A stretch of DNA of 64,000 nucleotides from Volutella citrinella (GCA_034401135.1 JAWZSP010000011.1:124001-188000), one strand, 5' to 3'; positions 50,870 to 61,061 are shown, counted from the stretch's first letter. Translations and numbers: made by a program. Notes: a model not told the origin generated them from the sequence alone.

Positions 50870-52560
50870 CAAGGGTCCTAGATATTATTTTCTACAGTTT
50901 ATTACTCTAACACAGCCCTGCAGAGTACGTTTACTTTATCTATCTAGGTTTTATAAACAACGTCGCTAACCTATAGTAGTAGTGGTTAGAAGGCCCCTAG
51001 GGACTTTAGCTATTACACTGCTTTAAAAATAGAGCTACTATCCGAGAAGCTATTAATAAGGTTCTGCTAGTAGAGTCTTTTTACTTAGCAGACGGTATAA
51101 TAGAAGCCTTGTTTAGTAAATTGGACTTCTTATTTAAACCCGAGGGGGTAGAGTGTTCTTATAGCGCGGAATTCGGCCGCGGCGCTGGCGTATTCTTCGG
51201 TCTACTAGGGTGCAGTACGCGCTCCCTTGTGCAAAAGTCAGCCGGCCGCTCTCACCGCCGATGTTAGGAGGTTCATAAGCCTTGAAGCGAGCTCGTCAAG
51301 CTCTGATAGGGACGAGTCTGCGAGGGGGATTTGTATAGCTCTGAGCTCTATAATTTTGATAAAGTGTTTAAGCTCGTTATCTATTATCATGCGTATCCAG
51401 TGTGACGACCGGGCTGGTTCCAACTATGTAAACAGTAGTAATCGTACTGAGGTTTATATTAGTAATTATACTAAGGCGTAATATTGAATGTTGATCGGTG
51501 TGTAAGATAAATATATTATCACGTCTAGTAATAGGCAAGTAGATTGCAGTAACTAAGTGTAATTGATAGCTGAAGAGGCTAGTCCTCTTCATTATATTAT
51601 AGGTAGGCCTTTATATACTAGCTACTGCCTATATTCGCCAAAGCCCGCTCATTAGGCAAACATTATTACGTACCGATCGCTCCGATCGCTTCATGACTAG
51701 AGTGATCAATGATCACCCTGATCACTTCGTGATCGTAGTGATCGTCTTTTGATTGGTCCGGGTGGGATGCATGGGTTTTTGTTGTTCCGGTCCGTGCGGC
51801 TGGGCGCACGACCTGACACCGTGCATTAGCGTGGGTTCTGACATCCGGCCTGGTTGCATCAGGACTGGTTTTATATCAGGGAGGGTAAGTTTAAGTGTAA
51901 AGTGATCAGAGCTGGTCGCGAGATGGTCCTTGATTACGGCTTCAGCTAGTAGTATATTAGTAAAGGCGAGGTCGATGGTGTTTCTATGTGGGTTGTCGGG
52001 ATATCTAGGGTATTCAGTAGGCTTAGGTCGTTTTCCAAGGCCTAGGAGGCGATGTCTTGTCCCTGGTTGGTAGTCTGCCCGGTCTGCTAGGTATGATGTC
52101 TAGCGTTGAAGTTGCTAGCAACAAGACAGCGCTCTAGCACAGGCTATCGTAGCAGATTGTTTAATGCGTCTTTCTCGTCGCTCTGGCAGTAGAAGTTGAC
52201 CATGGTCACTTCGTTGACCCTAAGCTAAAGAGTGTCTTGGGTCTGAAAGGGCCGGATCTGGTCCGCTAGGAGCCTTGGGTCCCGTCGGATATACGTTATA
52301 ACTCTAGGCTGAGTATTGTTGCTGTTCTATGTGTCGACTAGCGCGAATATGTCGTACGCCGGGTGTGTTTTAGTGATACATTGCGAGCTTGTGAAGGCCG
52401 TCCATGGTTCTTGTAGGAGGACGACGTTGTATCGTTCGGAATCGGCTAGTGCTAGGGCGCAGTCGTAGGCCGGGGGGATCTTACTGATATTAGCCTAAAA
52501 GATCCTAAGTAGCTGTCTATCCTTCTTTAGTGTTTGCAGATATCTATTCCTGGTTATAAG
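50870..52560 (-). pseudogene. LINE ORF2, 5' part: endonuclease and start of RT
   Basis: The - strand endonuclease (about 52080-52500) shows LLQEPWTAF, the RPFQTQDTL region, and ASNFNARHHT near the catalytic Asn/His cluster. After the solo LTR, the frame continues near 51240 with LLTSAVRAAG and a decayed double Trp (two TAG codons). It then runs to the gypsy insertion at 50870. Confidence 0.75.
51401..51843 (-). repeat. Solo LTR related to the chromovirus LTR, little RIP
   Basis: On the - strand it starts TGTCAGAACCCACGCTAATG and ends GGTCGTCACA. It aligns with the chromovirus LTRs at both ends: GGACTAGCC, then the TAGTATAATTACTAATATAAACC region, then the GTCGT-ACA end. It keeps normal GC in its 5' half, with several GATCAC/GTGATC repeats. 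Flanks TCCAG and TCCGG differ by one transition and look like a 5-bp target duplication. It is inserted in the LINE ORF2. Confidence 0.75.
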
Positions 52561-54134
52561 GACGGGTGATAAGGACTATGCGGCGTTTCTTTAGTAAGCT
52601 AGGTCTGGGATGCTCTGGTTCCTCCTCTACTTTGGAGGTTGTAGCCACTATTATACATAAGGGCGCTCTTGATACAGTTGGGCTAGATGCGTGAGCATCT
52701 AGCTGTTTTTGCGGTGTATTGGTGTCGCGTTGTGGTTCTGGGTTGCGCTGACGGTATATCTCGGCACCTATCATCCGGATATGTTCTTTTTGCTCCCTAT
52801 TTAGTCGGCGAAAGACGCTGTGCACTTTCCTCGGTCGAGCCGGATACTTATGGAAGTTGGCCCGGTGGGGGCCCGAGCAGTTGGCGCACTGCTCTGCTGC
52901 GACACAGTCATCCAGGGCGTGGCCCGTCTTGCTGCATCGTTGACAGCGAGGCTGTTTATGGCACATCCGGATGGGATAGTAGTCCCAGTATATTTCGCAC
53001 TATCTAGGGCGGTCGGTCTTGTTAAAAAATCTAGCCGGACGGCTGCCAAAGACAGACTAATATTTCCTGATTGGCTTTAGGAAAGACATAAGCAGGGTCT
53101 TGATCAGGGGGTCTTCCGAGGCCTGTCGCGAGGGGCGCACGTCGACGGGCTTGAGCCCCGTCTGGATCTCTATCTCATCGCTGACAATACTATCAACGTC
53201 AACCTCCTTGCCGTGGAAGTCAGTTAGTCTTCGGGGAAAGTCCGAGATTACATAGGTGAACTATGTCTTGTTTGTCTCTATGGCCGTGGCGCCCAGGTCC
53301 GCTGCCCACTCGGACTGCTTCTCTACGAGGTAGTCGCGGGTCTTAGGGTCGGCAGTCTGGACGACCCATCCCGATCTGACGGGGAATACCTGCCGGATCT
53401 TGTTTGAGATAGCGCCGAGTTTTTCGCAGATGTGGGTCTAGATCGTATAGCAACTCTGGGTCCGTCCAGGCCGGGGCGCTAGCTTCTAGGCGGATGAAGA
53501 CGCGGAGGTCCTCGCAGGGTGGGGCGATAGTCGCCGGTCGTCCCTAGCAACGCGGGGCGTCAGATTGTTGTTGATATTGTTGTTGTTATTGGCGTTGGGG
53601 AGGCAGATGGCTAGGATTAGCTGCAGGAGGTGAGGCAGTAACGCTGCTGTATGTAGGCTTAGGGGTTGGTCTAGCACCGGAGAGCTCGCGGCTCCAGGAG
53701 TCTAGAAAGCTATTAGCGAACTGTTGTGCGAATTGTCATTCCGGTCCAGTAGTAAATTGCTGCGCAGCTTCCTCGAACTTAGCACAGAAGGCCTAGAAGA
53801 CCGTCAGCTTGGCGTTATACTCCTTTATATATTCGCGTGCGAGCCTATTAGCTGATTTGATAATAAAGACTGGTCGTTATCCAGGAGGTGATAAGGGGGG
53901 GTCAGGGCGAGCTCCTTCCATAGCGGCAGCAGTAGTGGTGGTGGCATTAAGTAGCGAGGACGGCGTTTAAGCTATGCGCCTAGGATTGGGTGAGATACTA
54001 ATTGGGCCGTTCACGATCGCGGGGCTATTCTATAAGAGAGCTACACGGGCTCCTTGGTTCAGGTTGGCAGGGGTGTAGATACCCAGGTCAAAGGGATCCG
54101 GAGCAGCGGGCGGGTTCGTCGTAGACGATGCCAT
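52544..54134 (-). pseudogene. LINE ORF1 (gag-like) with CCHC zinc knuckles
   Basis: It begins with the ATG at 54134 (MASSTTNPPAAPDPFDLG), has a Gln/Asn-rich low-complexity stretch near 53570, and ends with knuckles CQRCSKTGHALDDC and CANCSGPH (about 52850-52960). A few TAG stops and frameshifts break it. The final 140-aa segment (52544-52966) is still open. Confidence 0.78.
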
Positions 54135-54369
54135 CGCCGCCGCGTGCGGCTGCGCAACGCGCAGGTTGGGACGTTTGGTGTGCGATTGTTAAGGATTAAG
54201 GTGGAGATAAGGCTACTTTCTTAACACTTGCATGCCAAGAAAGTGTGATTACAAGGGAAGGTGAGGGCGTCGACATTTACAAATTTCCAGCACCATCCAG
54301 GGTAGGGGCTGCGACTCGGCTTGCCTTGTTTCTGGTACAGGCGCGCCTTCGGCCAGGATAATGGCAAAC

Positions 54370-55027
54370 TAAAGACGTTTGGTGAACTCGTTTTGGAAGA
54401 ATCAATTCAGCTCGTCGGAACCAAGTTCCAGATATCGCGTTGTGCGCGTCAATATGGTAGCGGGTGGTTTGCAAACCGGATACCTTTGTGGACCTGATGC
54501 TGCGAGCTGTCAATCGGACTGGAGAAGGCCACCGCGCGGGCCCGCTGCTAGTCCGCGGTACATATCTCATGCTGACATAAAGTACTCGGATAACTAAGGG
54601 CCAGAGCGCCTAAGCCCAAAAGGAAGTGACAGGGAGTTTTGCAACAGTGACCCCTATCGCCCACCGTAGGCTGGGGACGCTGAAAATCGCCGAGCTCGGC
54701 CTGGCCAAACAGCACGCGACATCTCGACGGGATGAGCACACGAAGCAAAAATACACGACTTCTCAGTACGAGGCACCCGAGGTCATCACGAACCAGACCC
54801 TGCGGCTGCCGAGATCCCGATGCTACGACACCTGGTTCATGGGCCGCATCATCCTCGAGTTCGTCATCTGGCTGCTCTACGGCCATCGTGGCCTCGACAA
54901 CTTTTACAAGGAGGGGGCATACATCAACAAACTCAGGGAGATTGTACTTCACAGTGGATTCGAGGGGGCACTTCTTGCAGGACATCCTGTAGCCGCTCAG
55001 CCTTTTGTTTGCTGCCCTCGAGAGTAG
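54370..55027 (+). pseudogene. Protein kinase fragment
   Basis: A decayed catalytic loop reads SHADIKYSDN (54565-54594, for the family's H-x-D-x-K-x-x-N) and is followed by TAA at 54595-54597. A second frame (54626-55027) carries LKIAELGLAK in place of the DFG/DLG segment, YEAPEV (APE motif), DTWFMG (D-x-W-x-x-G) and ILEFVIWLLYG. The N-lobe (Gly loop, VAIK Lys) and the C-terminal lobe end are missing. The organisation fits a fungal Ser/Thr kinase relic next to the LINE 5' end. It is not functional as written. Confidence 0.65.
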
Positions 55028-56900
55028 GGAGGTTGGCCTGATGTTCAAATTTCTTGTGCACCTATTCTTAATGACTCACTGGAGCCCCGCTCGGTGACGA
55101 AGGGTGCCACGGCTGCTCCCGAGTCTAACCCCTTTCCCGGATCGTGTCGATCCGTGGAAAACCTTGACACAAGTCCAAGTCGGCATTTCTCAGTAATCAC
55201 TCACTTTCTTTGCCTCTTATTGTTGAGCTTGTGTGGATGCACATCCTTCGGCCACCCTATTGGCCTACCGGCGCCTAGCAACCAGGGCCTTTTCAGCTGC
55301 TCTTGCCTCCTCCCCGCACTTAAGTCCCGCAATTGCGTCGCCGTTGCCAGCTGTCAGCGTATTTTGTCAGGCCACTGAGGCACAACCGGGTACTGCGGCG
55401 GCGACGTGGTTAAAATAACTCCCCGATAGGCTCGCGCGGCCCGTTCCAAGATCGAGGTGCCGGTGCAACTCGTCTTTGTCCATGTTGAACTGCTTGGCGA
55501 GGGCGTCAATCTCATCAGAACTAGTTCGAAGTTTCTGTGGCCCTTTCTCCTTATCGGCTTTGGCGTGGCTGACAAGGCGGCTCTGACTCCACCAGCTGAG
55601 CCAACCGCAAGTGAAGCCCAAGCAGGCGCAACCAACTTGAACGAGCTAAGAGGGGACGACCTACGTAAGTACGAGATTCTCCAAGCCCGTTATCGAGCCA
55701 ACTCCAAGTCCACAAGGACAAGAAGAAGGCACTTGTTACATTACAGGAGAGTACGATCCCCGCCCCGAAAGTCAACCATTGAATTATTGCCTTTGGTAAG
55801 CAAGTTATCGCCGAGCCAGAGTAGGGCGTTGATGTAGTCTCTCGAGGTTTTGAATGTTGTCTTCTCTCTGAATATGATCGCTGGCTCTAGTCCTTCGTCT
55901 TGCTAGGGCGGCATAAACGAGGTGGCAATGGATTTCAATGCTAGAGGAAGCAATGAGGCATTCGGAGGGAGTCTATGCCAGTGAGGGCCTCAGTTGGTTT
56001 CAGAGGACAAGAGAAGCCCCGGGAGGCATGAAGAATCCAAAAGTATGCTGCTTGGACATGGATCCATCTGCAGAAAGGGCAGCGTCTCGGCTTACAGAGT
56101 CCTAAATCTGAAGCTGCATAGAGACTTAGAATTTGGTGAGGGGCCAGCTATATAAGCAGCTGATCAACTCCTAAATGAAAGCTAGATATTAGCAAAGCTC
56201 CCTACTACCCTCCATATTAGTGCACGCGGTGAGAATTGGATGCCTACCTCCTTACTTTCACCCTTCTTATTACCATCGTTTTCTAAATGCCATTTCCCTT
56301 CAGATTGCTTTGCGATCTCCTCGAGAGACGCCGGCCGCGATGCATGGGAAGACACGAAGCCCGAGCACCCGTGACGTTTCGATGTTTCAGAAATCAGAAT
56401 CAGAATCAGACGCAGACGATGCGATTTGGTTTGGAGCGGACTCGACACTTTGTCTGTCTTTCAGGGACGCGAGGATACAGGCCCGTTGATACCATGCCGG
56501 CGGTTGGGAGTCGCTATCGCTCTCGGGGCCACCATCCGCTTCTCGAGGGCAAGCGGCTTCAAAGTACCAGAAAGTCCGGGGATGATCCATGACATAATTA
56601 AGCCAGGAGGCTAAGAATGTCCAATGGAGTCTATTTGTGCCGATCACAAGTATTGGGCTCGGAGATTTGGCCAGTTTCTGCAGGATCCATTTGCGAGAGA
56701 ACCAACTTTATTGAAGGAGAGTCCCAATGTCCTGAGCCGCAGACAGAGGGTCATCTTTCTGGCGTGCGATAGTCTCGTTGCTAAGGACGTCAGGACCTAA
56801 TTCGGGTGTGAACTCCAGGTACACGGCGAGGCTGATCTGTTCGTTGGGATCTTCCATGTGGTTACGTTATGCTGCTTAATGGCAGTCGTTGCAGCATCCT
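55028..56900. other. Relic-rich intergenic region; possible Copia gag fragment
   Basis: There is no convincing gene. At about 55640-55790 (+) one frame gives ELRGDDLRKYEILQARY and then, after a one-step frameshift, HKDKKKALVTLQES. This pattern of charged helix is seen in the gag N-terminus of Copia-type elements. The identification is weak. Other open frames here overlap on both strands and look accidental. A short AGAATC repeat lies near 56395. Confidence 0.25.
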
Positions 56901-57049
56901 TAAAATATCACAAGTTGTTCTGCCAGCTCTAATGCGAGGTGCCCGACTGGATCTGGCTTGCTGTTTTCTACCTGTGGGGAGGTCTTTAAGGTTGTATTGA
57001 AGGTAATGGCCTGGCCTAGGTCAGGGCTCTTGTGATTCGAAATGGATAC

Positions 57050-57660
57050 TAAGTCTATAGCGTCTGTAAAAGTTCTAATATTAGCTATAGCCTGCTCTTT
57101 GATGTCTTCTGGTGGTTGAAGATCAGCTATAAGTAGGAACTGTGAGCTGTTTATACTGTCTACTTCTAGTGTATTGCTTAAGGATAGGATCGATACTACT
57201 CTAAGAGGCTCACTATTGTTAAAGGATGCCTCCTTGGTAGTGGGTTGGAGTGGAGGGCTTGGTGGGGTAGAAAGTTACTGATGTCTTAGTTATTATCTAG
57301 CTCCGTGGCTAGACTGCTCTCTGTATTATCTAAGTGCTGGATAGGATGGCTGTAATCAACTGGAGGTATAATAGAAGGAAGGTGTAAGTTGTAGAAATTG
57401 CTATATAGTAAGCCCCTCTTTCTAGCCGCTACTTTCTGCTGCTTTTCCCATTTATGTTAAGTATCTGCTATCGCTTTGTTATAAGCTGTTAGATATTTGC
57501 GTAGTTGTCCACGCTTTATTAATCTCTTTATATTAACTCTAGTAGATATTAGAGTATTAGGTATTAGAAATTACTTGATATTAATGCTGTAGATTGCTTC
57601 TTGATATTCCTATTATTTATTACTTTTGCAGGTTGCTATAATAGCGTGTGCTGATCGCTG
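57050..57660 (-). pseudogene. Possible Fot1/pogo-type transposase C-terminal relic
   Basis: On the - strand, decayed frames read IKRLIKRGQLRKYLTAYNKA, then KWEKQQKVAARKRGLLYSNF and YSHPIQHLDNTESS before stops accumulate. Basic KWEKQ-x-x-AAARKRG-like tails occur in fungal Fot1/pogo transposases. No DDE core was found, so the class is tentative. The composition is moderately AT-rich, consistent with mild RIP. Confidence 0.35.
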
Positions 57661-57757
57661 CCCTAGCTTGAGAATACTTTTGTATTTGGCGGGCTGGGTT
57701 GGCTACACTCAGTATACCTGCAATACAAATATCTGCTCTCTCACAACGCAAAAAGTA

Positions 57758-57785
57758 GAATATAAATCCGGCCGGATTTGTATTC
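57758..57785. repeat. 28-bp near-perfect palindrome
   Basis: The centre is AAATCCGGCCGGATTT and the arms extend to 14 bp with one mismatched pair. It could be a Zn2Cys6-type site or a transposon terminus. Confidence 0.45.
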
Positions 57786-57929
57786 TCCTATTCTATTGCA
57801 CTTAATAAAGCGGCCAATAAGAAACCTATTACAGACCTTGACAGGCAATCAATGAGTCTCCCTCCCTTTCGGCTTAGGTTCCTAGAATGATGCGCTAGGC
57901 TCTATGTGGATTAGCAGCTCTATGCTTCT

Positions 57930-58027
57930 GAAAATGGATGGATTGTGACCGCGAAATTCGTGATTGGCTAAATTTCAGTCCCACCTTTCCGAAAACGGCC
58001 CATCTTGACCGCGAAATTCTGATTGGC
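57930..58027 (+). repeat. Direct repeat with inverted CCAAT boxes
   Basis: TGACCGCGAAATTC followed by TGATTGGC occurs at 57946-57968 and again at 58006-58027 (one base shorter). The similarity extends about 15 bases to the left (GAAAAYGG). Each copy carries ATTGG, an inverted CCAAT box. Confidence 0.5.
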
Positions 58028-58684
58028 CATCAGACAGCAGAGCGACGACGAGGTTGACAACTTGGAAGAGTGGTAATGCTACAACAAGGGCAGAAGTAAA
58101 GGTGAAAATAGCTTTTCCGATATTACAAGATCTAATTAAGTAGATTAAAAGCACAGTGAATAGTTTTTATCAATTTTCTGCCTCTAGGTCTAGTGGGGTT
58201 TTCCCTAACGGTCAAGGGGTATGACCTTAGTCTATCTATGCGAGGGGAATGCGAAACCGCGGGATTCTTAAAACTCCTTTGGGGCTAGACTACTTAGAGT
58301 CCGGAAATTGACTGCTGTCACAACTGACAAGGGGTCATGAGCCCACACCTCCAACTATGGTAGCATAGCCACATCAACGTGCGTCAGCATCCATACCTTT
58401 CAAATGAGTTTACAAAGTCTCAAAGCTAAAGTAATCTTATTGCATACGGGCTTGGGCATTGCGGTGAGAAAACTTCAGCCCTTGGCACTACGCCGCTAAC
58501 AGGGCATGTGTCTGCTCAAGGCCACTTTCAAAATCACATCGATGGACGTCTCGCTTTGATCCCGGGCAATAAATGTTAAAGTTGTTATAGACCCTTTGCT
58601 TAAACTTCATCTATAGAACGCCAGCTCACGTTCTTATCAGCAGCCATCATACCTCGTCCCGGTAGTCAATCTCTTTTCTGTCAT
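58028..58684. other. Intergenic, no gene seen
   Basis: Downstream flank of NmrA-like copy 3. No coding frame, RNA gene or transposon end was recognised. Confidence 0.4.
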
Positions 58685-59728
58685 CTACTGACTAACCCAG
58701 TGGGTTTCAAGATACTCTCTGACAGTGACAGGCTCTACGCCCGGGCATAAGTTATTGACAATAGGTGTCAAAACGCCATGACCTTCTGCATCCTTGGAAA
58801 GCAAAAGTTTGAGCCCCAATCGAAGTTTTGACTCGAAATCTCCAGGTCCCAGGCGTGATAACTGCTTCTCCATCTCCTGGGGTGCGAGTTTTGTGACGGC
58901 AAACCTTTTGCCCGTAACAGCCTCAGCGGCGAGAAGAAGCTCCCCCATGGTGATCGTGTCACCGATAATGTTCATTTCGAGTTCCCATTTCGGCAAATCA
59001 AGACTCGCAGCCACGAAGCGTCCAGTATCCCTCAAAGTTGTGGTAGAGAATCGGGGCCACTCCCCGTCATCCCTCACAGGAAGCTCCGCTATACCACCAC
59101 GAAGTGATATTAAGTATGACCCTGATCCGTCTTTCAGGTCTCCATCTACCACAAGGCCTTGACTTGCGCTGTCTGGGCCAAGGGCGTATCCTCCGCCTTG
59201 CTTCATTTCCTGCAGCTTGGCATCGTCGTCGCCAGCAGGCTGAGTGGGAAACATGCCGTGGCCGAGATAGTTCATAAACAACCCGTTGTTGAAAGCACCG
59301 ACCTCGATCTTGTCAACACTGTCGAGGCACTGCTCCCACACGTCCCCATTGAGGAATGCCATGACACCCCTTTCGTAGGAAGCCATCCCGAATCCCCACA
59401 TAGATGGCGCAAACCGTCTGCAGCCAGCCTTGATCGCTGAGTGGAGCAGGTTGCGCTGGACTTGTGGCTGGGAGCCATCCACGGCTAGCAGGACAGATAT
59501 AAGGGTGTCGACATTGTGCAGGACCGATGCAAGCGAGTCGATCGACATGTAATCCACGACTCGGATCGAGGTTCGGCTGTTTGTCGGATCCACGGCCCTA
59601 AGCCAAAGCGGCTGACGGTCGCTGCGGGAGAGGATGACGACGTTCCACTGCGTCGAGGATAAGACAGCAGTGACGATTGCGCGGCCAAGAGAACGGGACG
59701 TTCCGCCAGCAATTGCGACAGTAGGCAT
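58685..59728 (-). CDS. NmrA/isoflavone-reductase-like NAD(P)-binding protein, copy 3 (intact)
   Basis: An uninterrupted 347-aa protein collinear with copies 1 and 2. It has the Gly-rich loop GGTSRSLGRA near the N-terminus, LSRSDRQPLWLRAVD, VSVLLAVDGSQ-like residues, AGCRRFAPSMWGFG (Arg replaces the Lys of copies 1 and 2), LFMNYLGHG, GDTITMGELL and a C-terminal PGVEPVTVREYLE. A soluble Rossmann-fold reductase or NmrA-like redox sensor is expected; the substrate is unknown. A TATTTAAATA TATA-like run lies about 105-115 bp upstream. The 28-bp CTCGG block at 59934 lies 206-233 bp upstream but points the opposite way from copies 1 and 2. It appears more diverged than copies 1 and 2 are from each other. 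Confidence 0.9.
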   Translation of the reverse strand: MPTVAIAGGTSRSLGRAIVTAVLSSTQWNVVILSRSDRQPLWLRAVDPTNSRTSIRVVDYMSIDSLASVLHNVDTLISVLLAVDGSQPQVQRNLLHSAIKAGCRRFAPSMWGFGMASYERGVMAFLNGDVWEQCLDSVDKIEVGAFNNGLFMNYLGHGMFPTQPAGDDDAKLQEMKQGGGYALGPDSASQGLVVDGDLKDGSGSYLISLRGGIAELPVRDDGEWPRFSTTTLRDTGRFVAASLDLPKWELEMNIIGDTITMGELLLAAEAVTGKRFAVTKLAPQEMEKQLSRLGPGDFESKLRLGLKLLLSKDAEGHGVLTPIVNNLCPGVEPVTVREYLETHWVSQ

Positions 59729-59933
59729 GCTTAGAGCGAGATAATTTCTTCTTTGGAGGAAGGAATGGAGGGGACAGTAAAGTTGATTCCGTTGCGGTTA
59801 TAAGAGACCGCAGTATTGGTTTCCCACTTATTTAAATACACGGTTACCAGCGTGTCCTGAAAGTTCTAGAAACAATGCTGTCGTGGTGCTCCCTGTTTGG
59901 CGATGTGCAGGTCCACACCGCGACTCCACCTGG

Positions 59934-60123
59934 TTCGGCCTCTCGGGGTGCTCGGTCAAACAAGATACCCCACTCCCACTTTTTTAATTCAACCGCATCT
60001 GGCAGGATCCGGGATGGATTACTCGCTCAACGAATGTGGGGTCTTACTAGCAGCGCCTCCCCAACCTTTCTCGGCCTCTCGGTCAAGCACACGGCCCCCG
60101 AAGACCGGACCAAGAGTCGGTAG
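59934..60123 (+). promoter_or_regulatory. CTCGG block and conserved promoter-like segment, facing away from copy 3
   Basis: 59934-59961 repeats the 28-bp block of 37935-37962 with one change in the first box (TTCGG). CGGGATGGATTACTCGCT at 60010-60027 matches 37988-38005, in the same order and orientation. A shorter version, CTCGGCCTCTCGGTCAAG, follows at 60070-60087. The segment thus looks like the promoter of a + strand copy, but no gene follows. It may also act on the - strand gene at 58685. Confidence 0.5.
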
Positions 60124-60174
60124 AACCGGTGGTTCGGCTGGCGCTACTGGCTCTAGAGCTTTATGTGCCTAGAA

Positions 60175-60367
60175 GAGGCTAGGGGCATTTGAGGACCCAG
60201 ACACTGCCCAGACACTGAAGGCCTTATTCCCTGACGGTTTATCGCCATCCGACCTTCGATGATAATCACCAGCGCACGTTCAGCAAGGCCCGAACGTCTC
60301 ACTTATAGATATCAATAGGCAGGCTGGACGAGGTGGATGTGTCTAGTGCAGCGCTGTTATAAGATCA
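60175..60367. other. Short spacer, no feature
   Basis: Nothing was recognised before the minisatellite. Confidence 0.35.
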
Positions 60368-60560
60368 GATTAATAATTAGATATATTAATTAGATTAATT
60401 AATTTAGATTAGATATAAATTTTTATTAGATTAATTAATTTAAATTAGATATAAATTTTTATTAGATTAATTAATTTAAATTATGTATAAATTTTTTATT
60501 AGATTAACTAATTTAGATTAAATATAAATTTTTATTAGATTAATTAATTTAGATATTAGT
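60368..60560 (+). repeat. AT-rich minisatellite
   Basis: About four to five tandem units of roughly 36-37 bp. Each contains AGATTAATTAATTTA and TATAAATTTTTATT, with small variants (one unit has TTATGTATAAA). Confidence 0.8.
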
Positions 60561-60599
60561 ATAACAGTCGAGGTTCTTAATATAGTACTTTATAACCTG

Positions 60600-61055
60600 A
60601 TTTAATTTATATTAGTAGTAGTAACAGGGCGTAACATACTAAGTATAGGGTGGCGAATCACGTCTGATAATATTAAGAAGTATTCTTAAGTAATTAAGTT
60701 GTATTAAAAGCTAGAGAGCTATCTAGATATAGGAAAGTAGGAATAAGTAAGGGTATATATACTTATTCTAATTTACTTAGTCGATTGTAATTAAACGCGC
60801 TCTTGTTCAACCTGTTCGATTATTTAAGGTTAAGGTTTCACTTTTAGTTAAACGTGGTCAAACTCGTTCCTGTTTAACTAGTTTAATTACACACCACTTC
60901 TACTAAGGCCTGTTTATTTTATTCCGAGCTCTGACATTTTCTATTTATTTTTAGTTAATTTTTCTATTTATAATATTATAAAGATAAGCTTAGTAGTAAG
61001 TAGGAGGGTTTTTAAGTAAAATAGAGTACTAAGTTCAAGTCAGGGTTTAAGAAAA
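60600..61055 (+). repeat. Possible Copia-type LTR remnant
   Basis: AT-rich sequence with a TATATATACTTATTC promoter-like run and a TAATTAAACGCGCTCTTG segment, resembling the R region of fungal Ty1/Copia LTRs. It ends near CTCTGACA. No matching LTR or coding region is present, so the class is a guess. Confidence 0.25.
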
Positions 61056-61061
61056 AGTAGT

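Larger units (their letters stand above)
39759..54250 (-). mobile_element. Tad-like LINE (non-LTR retrotransposon), reversed, interrupted and decayed
   Basis: On the - strand the order is ORF1/gag with zinc knuckles, endonuclease, reverse transcriptase, RNase H, 3' UTR and a tail. The tail at 39759-39784 is A6 followed by about five TACA units. The element is split by an 8.2-kb Ty3/gypsy insertion (42648-50869) and a 443-bp solo LTR (51401-51843). Without them it is about 5.8 kb, normal for the Tad clade. The 5' end is uncertain, just upstream of the ORF1 ATG at 54134. RIP-type stops are frequent in the 3' half and milder in the 5' half. Confidence 0.88.

Noticed and set aside
54548..55048. 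A 166-aa - strand frame
   Set aside because: Antisense shadow of the kinase-like frame, which has recognisable motifs.
56182..56647. Several overlapping frames of 60-100 codons on both strands
   Set aside because: Mutually overlapping, no domain, no splice support; probably accidental frames in GC-normal sequence.
60368..60560. CRISPR-like array
   Set aside because: Units are contiguous with no unique spacers, in a fungal context; this is a minisatellite.
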